Shown here: one piece after another, positions 21,022 to 31,676 of the stretch | How the letters are laid out: each line of letters opens with the position of its first letter | Numbering within the stretch: the first letter of the stretch is position 1 | DNA from: Lineus longissimus | Lineage: Eukaryota > Nemertea > Pilidiophora > Heteronemertea > Lineidae | Direction: 5' to 3' | Assembly (NCBI RefSeq): GCF_910592395.1 | Contig: NC_088321.1 | Coordinates: 7,566,001-7,630,000 of the forward strand | DNA: 64,000 nt | Notes under the pieces: model-generated | Told to the model about the DNA's origin: nothing | Seen by the model: only the letters and a program-made list of their open reading frames with translations | The model's database searches: none | Made by a program: the position numbers and the translations under genes

Positions 21022-21068
21022 TATGAACTAACAAAATGGCCATTTCTTGTAAGGAAATGGGCATTTTG

Positions 21069-23399
21069 AAGAAAAAAAGGAAAAAAGGGAAGTTTTCGCA
21101 CCAAGATCTTAAATCTATGCGCTTCTTTTCTCCGCGTTTTGAAAGGTTTTTCGGTATTTTTTTTATATTTGAGGAGATCTCGGGTGAATAAGGAAACTAT
21201 TTGCATGCCACACGGTTATCTATAGTGTAAGATTGTCCAATCACTCCTTGCGAGACGATAGCTTTCGCCGAGGATGTGTCTTATCCTAATGATAAACCGA
21301 AGAAATGAATGTGATATGTTGGCGTTAATTATTTTCAAAGATACAAACAGTTCGAACAATTTATCTTTGCATTACAATGCTTTACATGAAAGCCATTCCA
21401 GTACAGTGCGGAGCCCAGTGGTCGAATCGTGCTGCAACTTTGTCGTCCGAATCTTCTCTGTACTGATCTCTGGTCGCTCTCACACGGTGTCTGCAGAGAA
21501 TGCCTCGCTTTTATTCGTGAACTGGCCAGGGGGTAATGAATATATTCAGTAGAAGATCAGAATGCGCATCAGGCCGGGGGGGGGGGGGGGGGGTCACGGT
21601 CACTGCATGAATTATCGTAATTTTTCTGGTCCCACATTACCCCCTGGTTATGGCTCAGGCTTCCATTCGTTGTCCGATTCATCTTTCAATGGTTGGTTGT
21701 ACATCAGTCTCTCAATTTTGAAATTTTCTGTCGAGGGGGTCATCCATCTCTCCCGCCTATATTACTATGACTGCTTTGATTGTGTTTGGGAACCACATAT
21801 GTCGTCCACGTGAAAACAACGCTTGGTTGTAGCATCGGCCCGATAATACTGTCTTTCATCGTGACATTCTGTAGTGAGGTCCGATCCAAGAGTACTGGCA
21901 AAAGCTGTTGAAAAGGTCCCTACAATCTATATCATAATACTATAAGGCGGCTCGCTAAAGTGCCATTTGGGGGTCGTGTTTCGTCTCGAAATTTTGCACG
22001 TTTGCAGGTGATATGTTATCCTGATGCAACGTCATGTTTATTTTCGGAAATTTACTTCAGCGGAGCAGTAATGAGGGATTTTTAATCGGACACGGTCAAT
22101 TCTCCTTATCACTCACGGAAGCCAAGCCATTGCTGTTCAGTTATGCAGGGGATTAATGAATAACCTGCACTCCCTGTGGGGTGGCTAACACTACCTGTTG
22201 AACGGCTGGCTGTAGGGGGATGCCTGTACACGTGTTGACCTGCTGAACCAAGGTTAATGTTATTTTCAATCCACGATTGTAGGTCACCTGATCTTCGAGA
22301 TTTCGCGGGAAAGAAATTGTAAACAAACACATGTGTGCAGTTCAAATGTAAACAAAAATGTATTTTGATACTTTTGGTTGCTGGACTTGGGTTTTCCCGC
22401 AGTAAGAAGCTGGGGTCAAATTGATGGTCTATCGTATATTTGTACTGTATTAGCCAGAGCTAGCCCTTGATTATGAAGGGATTTTCAAATTAAGGTTACA
22501 ATGGTATGTTTATGTGCTCACCACAGCTTTCAAAACTTGATGTATCTGAAGAGGCACTCTGAACTTGGCATGGCCTTATCAAGGACCTGCTCACGGTGCT
22601 GAACTTCTAGCTTGCCTGTCGACTAAGTGCCTTGCCCGAGATCATGCTACATGTAGGAGGAGCACGCATTTTAAAGTTTTAGTAGTGATAGTGCAATTGG
22701 TCCGAGCCATTTTGAGGCCGACATGTAAAGGCCTATCTGGGTTCTCCTTCATCTCCGTATAAAAAGGGGCATATTGCTGACTAAGGAACGAGGTATATTC
22801 ACATTGCCTCATCATCTCATTCGGACCAATTGATTTACTTTTATATGCACGCATACAGCACGCCACAGGGTCCGAGTCTGTGGACAAATGGTTGGTTTAA
22901 TCTGTCTCTTCGATATTGCTCCTTTGATATTGCATTATATTTTCATTGCAATTCAATCTATTCAAGGTATAGCCCATTTGAACCTGCCTGCGCCACGGGT
23001 ACAATGCTAGTTGAGCATATAATATGTTTAACATCATTATAAAGATGTCTAGTCAGCAGGACAACTTTAACAAGTTAGGAATCTATGAGTTTGTGCTTAT
23101 TTGCGGACAGGATCGACTGGCACCTGATAATGCATCGTTCAAACATGACCCATGAGCGCAATCGGTTTTTCGTGTGATCGCAACAGGACACCTTCCAAGG
23201 TATTCAGTAAATCAGAACCTTTGCCAAAGTATTAGTACAGAACGTTTCCTGAAAATTGACTAGACGGAAGTTGGTCGATTACTTCTCCAGACGCAGAACC
23301 GCATGATCACCGATGAAGTATCTTGGGCACTCATGGCTTCTGTCTTGATACTGGGTATGTTTTGTCCTAGTTGGTCCATAAAGCAGCAGAAGCACTTGT
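21069..23399. other. Largely unrecognised; dispersed-repeat patch and poly-G
   Basis: A run of 18 G lies at about 21575-21593. The block AATCCACGATTGTAGGTCA...GAAATTGTAAACAAAC (22266-22330) recurs in diverged form at 39570-39620 inside another TIR element, so both are pieces of one dispersed repeat. Nothing else is recognised. Confidence 0.4.
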
Positions 23400-26300
23400 T
23401 CTCCTACAATGCCAGTCAACCAAGCTACCGAGTGACAAGCAGCAGCTGTCGATCATCCACCACCAAGACGTCTAGGTTCAGACAGAGGAAGTTTTAGAAG
23501 CTGAAATGGTGAAAACTAAACAGATTGCTGAGCAACAGATACAGGAGGCTAGGATTCAAGCCGAAATAGCTCGAAAGGAGATCCACATTAGCATGAAGAT
23601 GCGGCGCCGATTGGTAGACTTGAGAGCAGAGATGTGCGCTGTGCAGTGATACTCTGAAGACGATCCAGAAGAAGAACAGTTGACAGAAGCCGCTCGCCGA
23701 ACAGGCATCATTGCCTTGTATCAACCCAATTTGGCAAGCCCGGCTTGAATTACCTAGCCCGGTGTAAAAGTAAAAAGTGTCCCCCCTAGAAAAAGTGTCC
23801 GGGCCTATTGTATTCTGACAGATTATGGCATATGGTTCTATAGAGGCAATGACCGTCAATAGCTCAGCGCATAATAGAATCCTTTGTTCCCGGACAGTTT
23901 ATCCTAGGACATTTTAAACTTCTACACCGGCTTGAATTGCCAAACAGGTAAAATATTCTACTTTGTTTTGCGAGCCAGAGACTTTACAACACATTAGCCA
24001 ACATTAGCGCTGTGACGTCATATTTGAATTAATATGCGCATAATTAACAATGGCTGATTTCATGCTCTCGATTCAATTTCTTTTACTAAACTGTTGTTCT
24101 TGTCAAAAATCGACGGACAGGAATATACCCGTGTGTGTTATTTAAAGTAAGCGTAATAATTGCATTGGGTACATTGCTAAGGTCATTCGCTATAACTCCA
24201 GTAGTGTTGTTGACCGCTTTGCCATTGAATGGTAATGAGCTCTTCAACGACAATACATATTAATGAGTTCGGCTCTCCATTCAGGGTAAAAAAGTCGGTG
24301 TTTGGTAAGCCAGGCTTGTCAATGGTCACTTCCTTGAGAGAATGGGCAGATGAAGATTTTGGGGTGTAAAATCATATTCAATTCGGTCCAATTGTCGCCG
24401 AAAACAGATATGTTCAACCAGATAAGGGCGAGAAACCAAACCCGTTGCATCCCTGCACTGGTGAACTTATGAGCGGTAAGCTTACGAAAGAAAGTCCAGA
24501 AGTCGTGCAGAGATCCACCAAATCAGCTGACATTGATGTGAAACAAGGGCTGCCACGTCTGTTGGTGAAGTTCAACGGGACTGGTCCATGCATACCCAAG
24601 GGATGATGCGAGATTTCATCTTACTGCAAGGCACTGATGAAAGGGTTGCTTTTCAATCAAATCCACGCTGAATAACGTTGCAAAACCAGTTTCAGTCACA
24701 GTTTCATACATTGGAAGCTCAAGCATGTCAAGCTACAGTGGGTGAACCGTGGTGTCCATACACAAGACCTAGTTAACCACCATCGCCATGATATTCAGGG
24801 TCATGTTCATTCTAGACCAAGAAATGTATTATGTCAGAGTGCTCCAGCCGTCATTCATCACTCGAGCCAAGGTCATCAGAATTTAGGTCAAGGACATTTG
24901 GGAGAGAGAGACGGTTCAATTCACATGTTCAGAGCCTTCCAGTCACTCCTCAGTATTAAAGCGAGGGGCATCATAATCCTGGTCAAGGTCATCCCATCTT
25001 TAGCCATTCGTTGTCCACCTGGAGGCTCTTCAGCGGGCCTTGAGCTGCCAAAGTCAGAGATAAAGGGTTTCGATGGAGACCCCTTGATCATGCCAGGATT
25101 ATGATGGCGTTTTAGCAGAATGTTGAGACAAGAACATGTGACCCAGGGGAACTGTTCCAGCTTCTACGAAAACATTGCCATGGAAGGGCCAGCAATGCCA
25201 TTGCGAAATATGACATGCTTTTTTCAGACCAGAGGCTAAGCACGACATTTGGTTAAACTTCGGGCAACCGCATCTGATGACGATGGAATTTTAAAAAAAG
25301 CTGAATTCACAGGACGACATTAACTATGGTGACAGGCATGAAATGAGAAGGTACACCGAGTTGTTGGAAACCACGTGTCTGTCTCTCCGTAGCATTAACA
25401 AATAGAAGAGATTGGATCATCAGACTCCTTTTTGGACGCCGTTGCCAAGTTGCCGATGCAGGATCGTCGTGCTTGGCTGAGAGAGACCGCTTCGATCCGT
25501 GAAGAGTCGAAGAAAGTCAGTTTCGCCGATGCCTTTGATTTTGTCAAGAGACTCTTGCGAGAAGTGAATGATACTAAATTTGCAGCGTGAAGCATGGAGC
25601 GAGACAAACCACCAGCTTTGAAGGCGTACTTCATATCGAAGACAAAGACTGCTGATGCGACTAATTAAGGTGCATTCAATGCGCATGCAGTGACGGTCCG
25701 GAGCACTGTATTTGATAGTGTTCTACCATCCGGAAACTTCCATGGAAACAGAGGCAGGAAAAGTCAAAGGATAAGGGCTGTGTTGCAACTGTCTAAATGC
25801 TGATGAAAAAATCAGTCACAAAAACTCAGCCAAGAAAGGCCCTTCACCGAGGGAATGTACGATGACAGGATGCAGGTCAACATCGAAACACCATACCCTT
25901 CTAATTTTTGATTATGACGATTAAGAAAAGGGCGGCAGCCCGACCAGCTCCATGACAATCAACAGCAATTTCTGCTGAGAGAAGCAGATAACAGGGTGTA
26001 CTTCCTTGCCTTTCCAGTCATTATCAGGTCTCTAATCACTGGAAAAGAGATGAAAACCTTGACAGGGATGGACTCCTACTCCAGCGTCTGTCTTTGCGAA
26101 GAAGACGTTTTGCAAGAACTGTCAGTCAAACAGGATAATAAGCGAGTTGAGTTGAAGACATTGAACGGAGTGAGTGCAGGCGAAATCACTACGTTCCGCC
26201 TCAGCATTTCAGGATTAGATGGCAACAGCTGGTTTGAGATTGCAGAACTTTTCTCATGGGAGAAATTGCCCATTGGGAATAAACATTTGCCAACCAAGTA

Positions 26301-27430
26301 AACATGGTCAAATTACGAGCATCTCAGATATCTATCGGTCGCAGACACTCCAGTTGGAAAGCTGAAGGTGTTGATTGAAGGCAACATCCCATCTGCCTAC
26401 AAGCAACTTGAATGGAGAGAAGGACCGTGACCGGACCAGCCCATCGCTGTAAGTTTCCCATGGGACTGGACACTGCTTTGAAGTCCCACTGAATGTAATC
26501 ATGTCTCTGTAAAAGAACAGGAGATCAGCGAGATGCTCATGAGCTAGATTAGCTGAACTTGATCGAGTTGGGACCAAGTATCATTTCGACAAGCCAACCT
26601 CAGCAAAAGATGTGATGCGAATGAGATTCTAACTGACATCCCCAGCAAAAGAGAGCTGGCGCTAAAAAGACTTGAGGGAATCAGGACAAAGCTGAAGAAA
26701 AGAAGATTGGTGAAAGAAAAACTGACAGAATACGATGGCAATTGTGAACTCTTCAGAAAATACAGAGAGAATGGCTATGCTGATGAGATAGCGACCAATG
26801 TGCCTGTACAATACGTGCCCTTTCACCATGTGTATCACCCAGCAAAACCTGGAAAAATGAGGATCGTGTGGGACGCTGCCACACGCCATGAGGATATACC
26901 TGCTTTAATGACCATGTTTATGCAGGAGCAGAAAGCATGAATTCGCTGCTTGGTGACTTGATAAGGTTCATGGACTTGAGGAGAAGTAGCTTCCAAGTTG
27001 ACATCAATGCGATGTATAATCAGATTTACATCAGGAGGCAACATCGGAATCTGATGACGAGGTTTCTGTAGTTCAAAGATGATGAATTGGATGCAGTGCC
27101 TAAAGAGTACCAGCTCCTCAACAATTATTTTGGTGGTACACATGCTCCTGCGATGGCAGGTTATGCAGTATAAGCGACATTTTTGGACAACAAGGACGAT
27201 TTCCACCCAGAACAATCCATACAGGACTTCGTAACACATACGTTGTTGATGTTTCGAAGTCTTAAGAGCCAAGGCTGGCAGTCCAAGTTGTCTCAGAAAT
27301 TTTTGACCTATTCACAATCAAAAGAGGTGGATTCGAGCTGGCCAAGTTTGTCACATCTTAGACAAAGATCTTCTGCTGCTGCTAGATGATCGAAAACTCC
27401 AGGCGGCATCAAGAGTGTGAGTCGATATGG
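23400..27430 (+). pseudogene. Decayed BEL/Pao LTR retrotransposon (gag-protease-RT)
   Basis: Blocks in the correct BEL/Pao order are recognisable although frames change often. A coiled-coil gag start with KQIAEQQIQEARIQAEIARK lies near 23530. The gag core signature PKSEIKGFDGDP lies near 25055. KLPMQDRRAWLRETASI then FADAFDFVKRLL is near 25450-25560, and a CTMTGCRSTSKHHTLL zinc/protease-proximal block is near 25858-25905. A protease-like block (DSYSSVCLCEEDVLQEL) lies near 26070, the linker LPIGNKHLPTK at 26265, and RT from 26660. The copy ends within the RT, so RNase H, integrase and LTRs are absent. It is truncated at its 3' side where a LINE begins. Confidence 0.8.
26662..27425 (+). pseudogene. 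BEL/Pao reverse transcriptase remnant
   Basis: The RT begins with FHHVYHPAKPGKMRIVWDAA (26822-26880), the family's typical first strand. It continues with LRRSSFQVDINAMYNQIYIR near 26985, where VDINAMYNQI corresponds to motif A with its Asp. It ends with GGFELAKFVTS near 27326-27358 after a frame change. The position of the YVDD box reads QDFVTH instead, so the catalytic Asp pair is lost. Stops interrupt the frame at about 27068 and 27172. The enzyme is dead. Confidence 0.8.
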
Positions 27431-29307
27431 GACATGAATACAATAGCAGGGGAAGAGGTGGCAGAGGATGGCGTGGATGTCGGCGTACCAACCCCTCACT
27501 TCCAAGTGTCTTGAGGTTAAGGGATCACTCCCTTGGCAATTGCAGTGGTTCGGATGCTGACTCCGATGATGGTTTTAAAGTTCCCAGTTATGAACAGAAA
27601 TGGTTGCGTAGACGTGAAAACACGAGTCAAAAGGTGATCACCGGCAAATCTGGTAGCTGTGGTTTCAAGGGTGCCCCGGAGCCGGACAGAGATTTGTTCT
27701 TCTTTGAGTCGATCATTCAACTCTTACTGAGGACCTTGAGAGTCATCTCAAAAATAAGAATTTTGAGATTCGCAAGCTTGGGATTGTGTCTCATGAGGAA
27801 GCCCAGTTCAGATCCTTTCGATTAACTGTGTCAAAGTCACAGTTTGGCAGGCTGTTTGATGAGAGCTTTGGCCAGAGGGTGTGCGCATTAGAAAATTCAA
27901 TACCCCGCGATCGCAGCTCGGAGGATAACGACAGTAGTAATCAGTGATGGCTAGTTACGGTACTTTTGTGAACGTTAAACTGCTCTTCACCTGGTTGTCA
28001 ATCATGAGCCTGTTGAATATCACAACATACAATGGTAACAGACTAGGGCCCTGTAGAAAGGAGGACATGACCGCATATAGTGACTTTATTCTTTTTCCAG
28101 AACACTGGCAATATGTTGAGCAGCTCAATAAACTGAGCGCTGACTTAGGACATAACATTAACATTCATGGTGTTTCTGGTATGGATAAGGAATCTTTGTT
28201 GGTTTGCAGACCACATGGGGGTGTCGCAATCGCCTGGAACGCGAGTTCAGGCGCTGTTGTAAAACCTGTGCAGTGGGAATCCAAACGAGTGTGTGCTGCT
28301 CAGGTCAAAAACTTGAGTCTTCATCCTGATCAGATTGAAATTCTTTTGGTAAATGTTTATATGCCGACCAACAGTGGTCAGCAGAATATTGGAGATTTTA
28401 ACGGGGTGTCGCAAGAAATCACAGCCATTCTTGAAAGTAATCAAGCTACTAATATAATTATTGGAGGGGACTGGAATACTGACTTTAGCAGAGCTGACTC
28501 GGCTCATACTCGGGCCTTACTTGATTTCATTGAAAGGGAGAGCCTGGTCTGTGGACAGGTACCCAATACCTGTAATGCTGAATACACTTTTGAGAGTAAA
28601 ATAACGGGTGAAAGACCACTAACTGATCATTTAAATGTTTCGGAAAGTGTGTTTAACTAGAACTGAGATTTCACCGGCACTCCAGAGCTGTGTATCACTT
28701 GGCCGTGAGACGGATCAAAAGGGAACAAGATAGAGTTGCTGCTGAAAAATTGGCTAATTCTCTAAGGGGTAAAAACAATAAAGAATTTTGGAAACATGTC
28801 AAAAAGATCAAAGGTTCTGGTGGTGTAATTAATGCTGAGTTCAGTGGATCGAGGGTAAGGAGGATATTTATGAAGTGAAATTTTGTATAATTCCGTGCCT
28901 TATTATAATGTTGATATGAATAATTTAAAGGAGTCGATGAGTGAAAACATCCTGTTAAAGTGTTGTGAGGGTCGGTGTAATAAAAACCACCGGGTTAGCG
29001 TTGAGGATGTGAGCCTGGGTATCTGGAAGCTTCTAAGAGGGAGAAGAAGGATAGTTCCCCTCACATTCAGTCAGATCATTTTATTCATGGAGGTCATAAA
29101 TCAAAATATGTTATCCTTGCTTCTAAGCTCAATGGTCTCGCATGGATATTGTCCAACTAGTTTTTCTAAGACGAGGGTGATACCTATACCGAAGAATAAT
29201 CGTAAATCCTTGAGTTTATCTGACAATTATAGAGGTATATCACTTAGCAGCATCATTGGTAAAATTTTAGACAATGTTTTTTTGAAGAAATATGATGCTG
29301 TGTTAAG
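27431..29307 (+). pseudogene. APE-type LINE (non-LTR retrotransposon) relic
   Basis: Three parts follow in normal LINE order. An ORF1 end with SFWPEGVRIRKF lies near 27850-27890. An AP-endonuclease domain open for 238 codons (27944-28660) has LNITTYNGNR, the catalytic-type IIIGGDWNTDF and a final TDHLNVSESV. An RT start (28690-29307) has the linker YHLAVRRIKREQDRVAAEKL and the RT block RVIPIPKNN...SDNYRGISLSSIIGKILD. Several hundred bases expected between endonuclease and RT are missing, and the RT stops before its catalytic motifs where the next repeat begins. Family signatures resemble the CR1/L2/Jockey-like group; exact clade not assigned. Confidence 0.85.
27944..28660 (+). CDS. LINE AP-endonuclease domain, open frame
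   Basis: The 238-residue frame is intact over the whole endonuclease/exonuclease/phosphatase fold. It starts with LLNITTYNGNRLG, where the Asn after Y belongs to the first conserved motif, and reaches GGDWNTDF (Asp-x-Asn) near residue 174 and a C-terminal Asp-His near residue 228. The expected Glu of the second motif appears replaced in ILFPEHWQY. In live elements this domain nicks target DNA. It is embedded in a relic lacking a full RT, so it is probably not functional. Confidence 0.7.
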   Translation: MMASYGTFVNVKLLFTWLSIMSLLNITTYNGNRLGPCRKEDMTAYSDFILFPEHWQYVEQLNKLSADLGHNINIHGVSGMDKESLLVCRPHGGVAIAWNASSGAVVKPVQWESKRVCAAQVKNLSLHPDQIEILLVNVYMPTNSGQQNIGDFNGVSQEITAILESNQATNIIIGGDWNTDFSRADSAHTRALLDFIERESLVCGQVPNTCNAEYTFESKITGERPLTDHLNVSESVFN

Positions 29308-29770
29308 GGCAGAGACATGTATTCATCCACGACCTGAAGTGTGGCAGTCACATAGAGCTTATCAAAATGTCAATTTGTGGTAAATACATGGCTGGGATGG
29401 ACCAAAGTGGAATTAATTCTCAATCTGTGGTTGATTCTTAATCTACAGAGTCAGGCCATCACAGAAATATGCTTTTTGATGATATATTTAAGAAAATGTG
29501 GTCTCACTGGTCAGTTTAGAACTTGTATTTTGACAGGGCCATATCAATGCGTCAGTGACGTTTTGATGGATATGGTGTACGGAAATCATTTTTTCTCTGG
29601 CAATCTGTATTGGAATATTTTTAAACTTATTATGCTTTTGGCAAAGGGTTGTTCTTGACACATATAAAATTTTGTGCAGATTGATTGGTCCAAGGTGTAC
29701 TTTTTTTACCAAAACTTATGAACAACAATGTAGACTTAATGTACACAGGTTTTAATAGAGGGCTCCGGCC
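29308..29770 (+). repeat. Dispersed repeat R2, copy 1
   Basis: From AGGGCAGAGACATGTATTCATCC onward this segment aligns with 37355-37815, both ending in TGTACAC...TAATAGAGG. It truncates the LINE relic. A short piece (CATGGCTGGGATGGGTTAAAGTGG) recurs at about 58600. No coding. Confidence 0.65.
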
Positions 29771-30825
29771 TAGTAGTCAAAATGGTTGACCAGGTATGAA
29801 AAATTTGACACTTGCCATGCTTGCACGCACATTTTATTTCTCTATTCTGCACGTCCTTTTCATTCCTTTTTCTTGTAGTTGAACCAATATTTATGGCATT
29901 ATTGTACATATTAACCCTTTCAGCCGCAATCATGGATTCAGACCTTAAAACTGAAAATAAACCAGAACAGCGAACCTGGTCTGAAGTCGAATAGTGTATA
30001 ACAGTCTGTGTATGGACTGGGTATAGTCGTAGTTATGGGGAGACACGGAACGGGTGCAGCAAAAAAAACAGGGCCCATACATGCCATAGGCTTGCTTATA
30101 TTGCTTACTATGGTGGCCCCTTGCCTTTTGGACTTGATGTCTCTCACAAATGCCACAATGAATGCGCTGTGTGTCAATGTTGACCACTTGAGTTTAGAAG
30201 CGAGGGGTATTAACAACCAGAGGAAGACTTGCCTGGCTGAAAAGAAATGCTTTGGGCACTTAGATAAAAAAGACTGCTTGTTTTGAGGTAAATGCGAGGT
30301 CAAACTACATGTAGTATAATAGTGAGTATAAAGTGAAGCTAGTGATATATTAAATTGTTTCTGAGCTGGATGAAATTGCTGTGTGTTGTCGAAACTGGTG
30401 GTTGTAATCTCTTGCTAGTCTCTTAGCTCTCTCCTTTAATCCACCCTCCTCCTCCAGTTCTAGCCTGTCCTTATGGTAATCCATGTCTTTAACTGCCCCC
30501 TTCTCTTGGCTTGATAGAAAGCACGCATTCGGATTGTCCTCACAACTCGTCATCTAATCCTAGTTTTTAGCTCGCTTTCCCATTTCTTATAGTACCATTT
30601 CCTATTGTCCATTTCTTTCAGACAATTCATTGCTGCTGCTGAAATTCGGGCACCAAGTCTCTTGAGCTTCAGTGGAATGGACTTTCCCCGTGTATTGTTC
30701 ATGGTGTGGATTGCTGCATGAACACGACTGCGCTAGTTTTTAAGGTGAGTCACGTTTTTTGGGGCAATCAAATTCAATTGCCGATTGGCACTCTCACAGG
30801 CCTGTGTGTTTGTCGCATGTCATAT
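29771..30825. other. Unassigned; overlapping chance frames
   Basis: Open frames overlap on both strands at 29938-30303, with hydrophobic and Cys residues, and a Lys/Arg-rich minus-strand frame follows (about 30720-30350, with KLKRLGARISAAAMNCL). They could be the tail of a decayed element on the minus strand, perhaps that of the Mutator-domain pseudogene, but no motif decides it. Confidence 0.25.
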
Positions 30826-31676
30826 ATTTTGGCTCACCTGTGAGCCTTTAGCATCACGCAGTGTCCGTCGGTCGTTGTCGTCGTCGTCGTTAGACATGGG
30901 TTGCACATTTTGTAACTGCTCAAGCTTTTGAACTCTAACTCCGTACACATGTACCCCTAGGTGACCGCTACTCAGAGACCGAATCGGGGCCTCATATGAT
31001 ACAAGGTTTTGCCACCAGGGGGCCAGAGGTCAAAAATGGAAAAATTGTGTTTTCTCCCGTATCACCGGTCTGAAAAATTTGAAAAAAATATGGTAGGTAC
31101 TTCTACCAATGGGACATCGAATATCCTCCAGGTTTTTGATTTTACCTACTTTTGAAGCTCACAGAGGTCAAAGTTTGTCGGCAGTAACACCGTTAGTCGG
31201 TGGTGGCACGTTTCGTAACCACTTCAGCCAGAGATCTCAAACTTGGTACAAATGTACCCCTGGGTGACCCCTACTCAGAGACCGAATCTTGGCGTAATAC
31301 AATTCACAGTTTGGCCAATAGGAGGCCAACACCACCTGCCTCCGATCATACCAGCCGACTGAAACATATGTTATTCTTGGCGACTTCAACATGAATTCAA
31401 TAGTGGGAGGTGAACATTTCAATGCCAAACTTGAAAAATTCTTTCTCCAGGAATATAACATGAAGCAAACAGTCACTGAAGAAACAACTGATTACCACAC
31501 CAAATTAGACCTTGTATTTACAAATGAACATCATGTGGATCATACAGGGGTCATTGACAATTGCTGGTCTGACCATAAAATGATATATACAGCTTTATCA
31601 ATGTCAGAATCACTGACCCCATAGCCTTCCCTTTGACACAGGTGAGCTCATGGTCCCTGGACCATTTCATTTAGAC
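30826..31676 (+). repeat. 'AGCTCACCT' repeat, copy 1, carrying an endonuclease fragment
   Basis: It starts GGCTCACCTGTGAGCC, a hairpin, followed by a GTC/GTCC microsatellite. It then has two about 303-bp units (starting near 30899 and 31202: GCACGTTTCGTAAC, ACACATGTACCCCTAGGTGA, CCACCAGGGGGCCA). It ends CAGGTGAGCTCATGGTCCC...CATTTCATTT at 31676. The same 5' and 3' ends and units are found at 44961-46074. Between about 31330 and 31624 the second unit is replaced by coding sequence for an endonuclease fragment. Confidence 0.7.
31345..31624 (+). pseudogene. Endonuclease/exonuclease/phosphatase fragment
   Basis: The frame reads ETYVILGDFNMNS, then KLDLVFTNEHHVDHTG and WSDHKMIYTAL. These are the GDFN (Asp-x-Asn) and SDH (Asp-His) catalytic motifs of AP-endonuclease-like domains found in LINEs and in some Helitron and Penelope-type elements. 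Only the C-terminal half is present, ending with a stop at 31622-31624. It lies inside the 'AGCTCACCT' repeat, so it was inserted into or captured by that repeat. A small frame change near 31375 joins the first two blocks. Confidence 0.6.

Larger units (their letters stand above)
14503..21068 (+). mobile_element. Nearly intact DIRS-like tyrosine-recombinase retrotransposon
   Basis: This 6,566-bp element has all diagnostic DIRS features. It has 171-bp inverted terminal repeats (14521-14691 and 20851-21021, one mismatch) plus different outer extensions on each side, both ending at a shared CATTTTG (14503-14509; 21062-21068). An internal complementary region (20706-20803) is complementary to the two element ends joined together. 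It encodes gag, RT, RNase H, a methyltransferase-like block and a tyrosine recombinase, but no aspartic protease or DDE integrase. No target-site duplication is seen, as expected for recombinase-mediated integration of a circular intermediate. The near-identical repeats and long open frames mean a young insertion. The one obvious flaw is the frame change at the C15 run at 18107-18121. Confidence 0.95.

Noticed and set aside
14503-21068. Classification as an LTR retrotransposon of Gypsy type
   Set aside because: Terminal repeats are inverted, not direct; there is an internal complementary region and a tyrosine recombinase instead of a DDE integrase and protease.
29938-30303. Overlapping 92- and 121-codon frames on opposite strands
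   Set aside because: Neither strand shows a domain, and overlap on both strands suggests chance.
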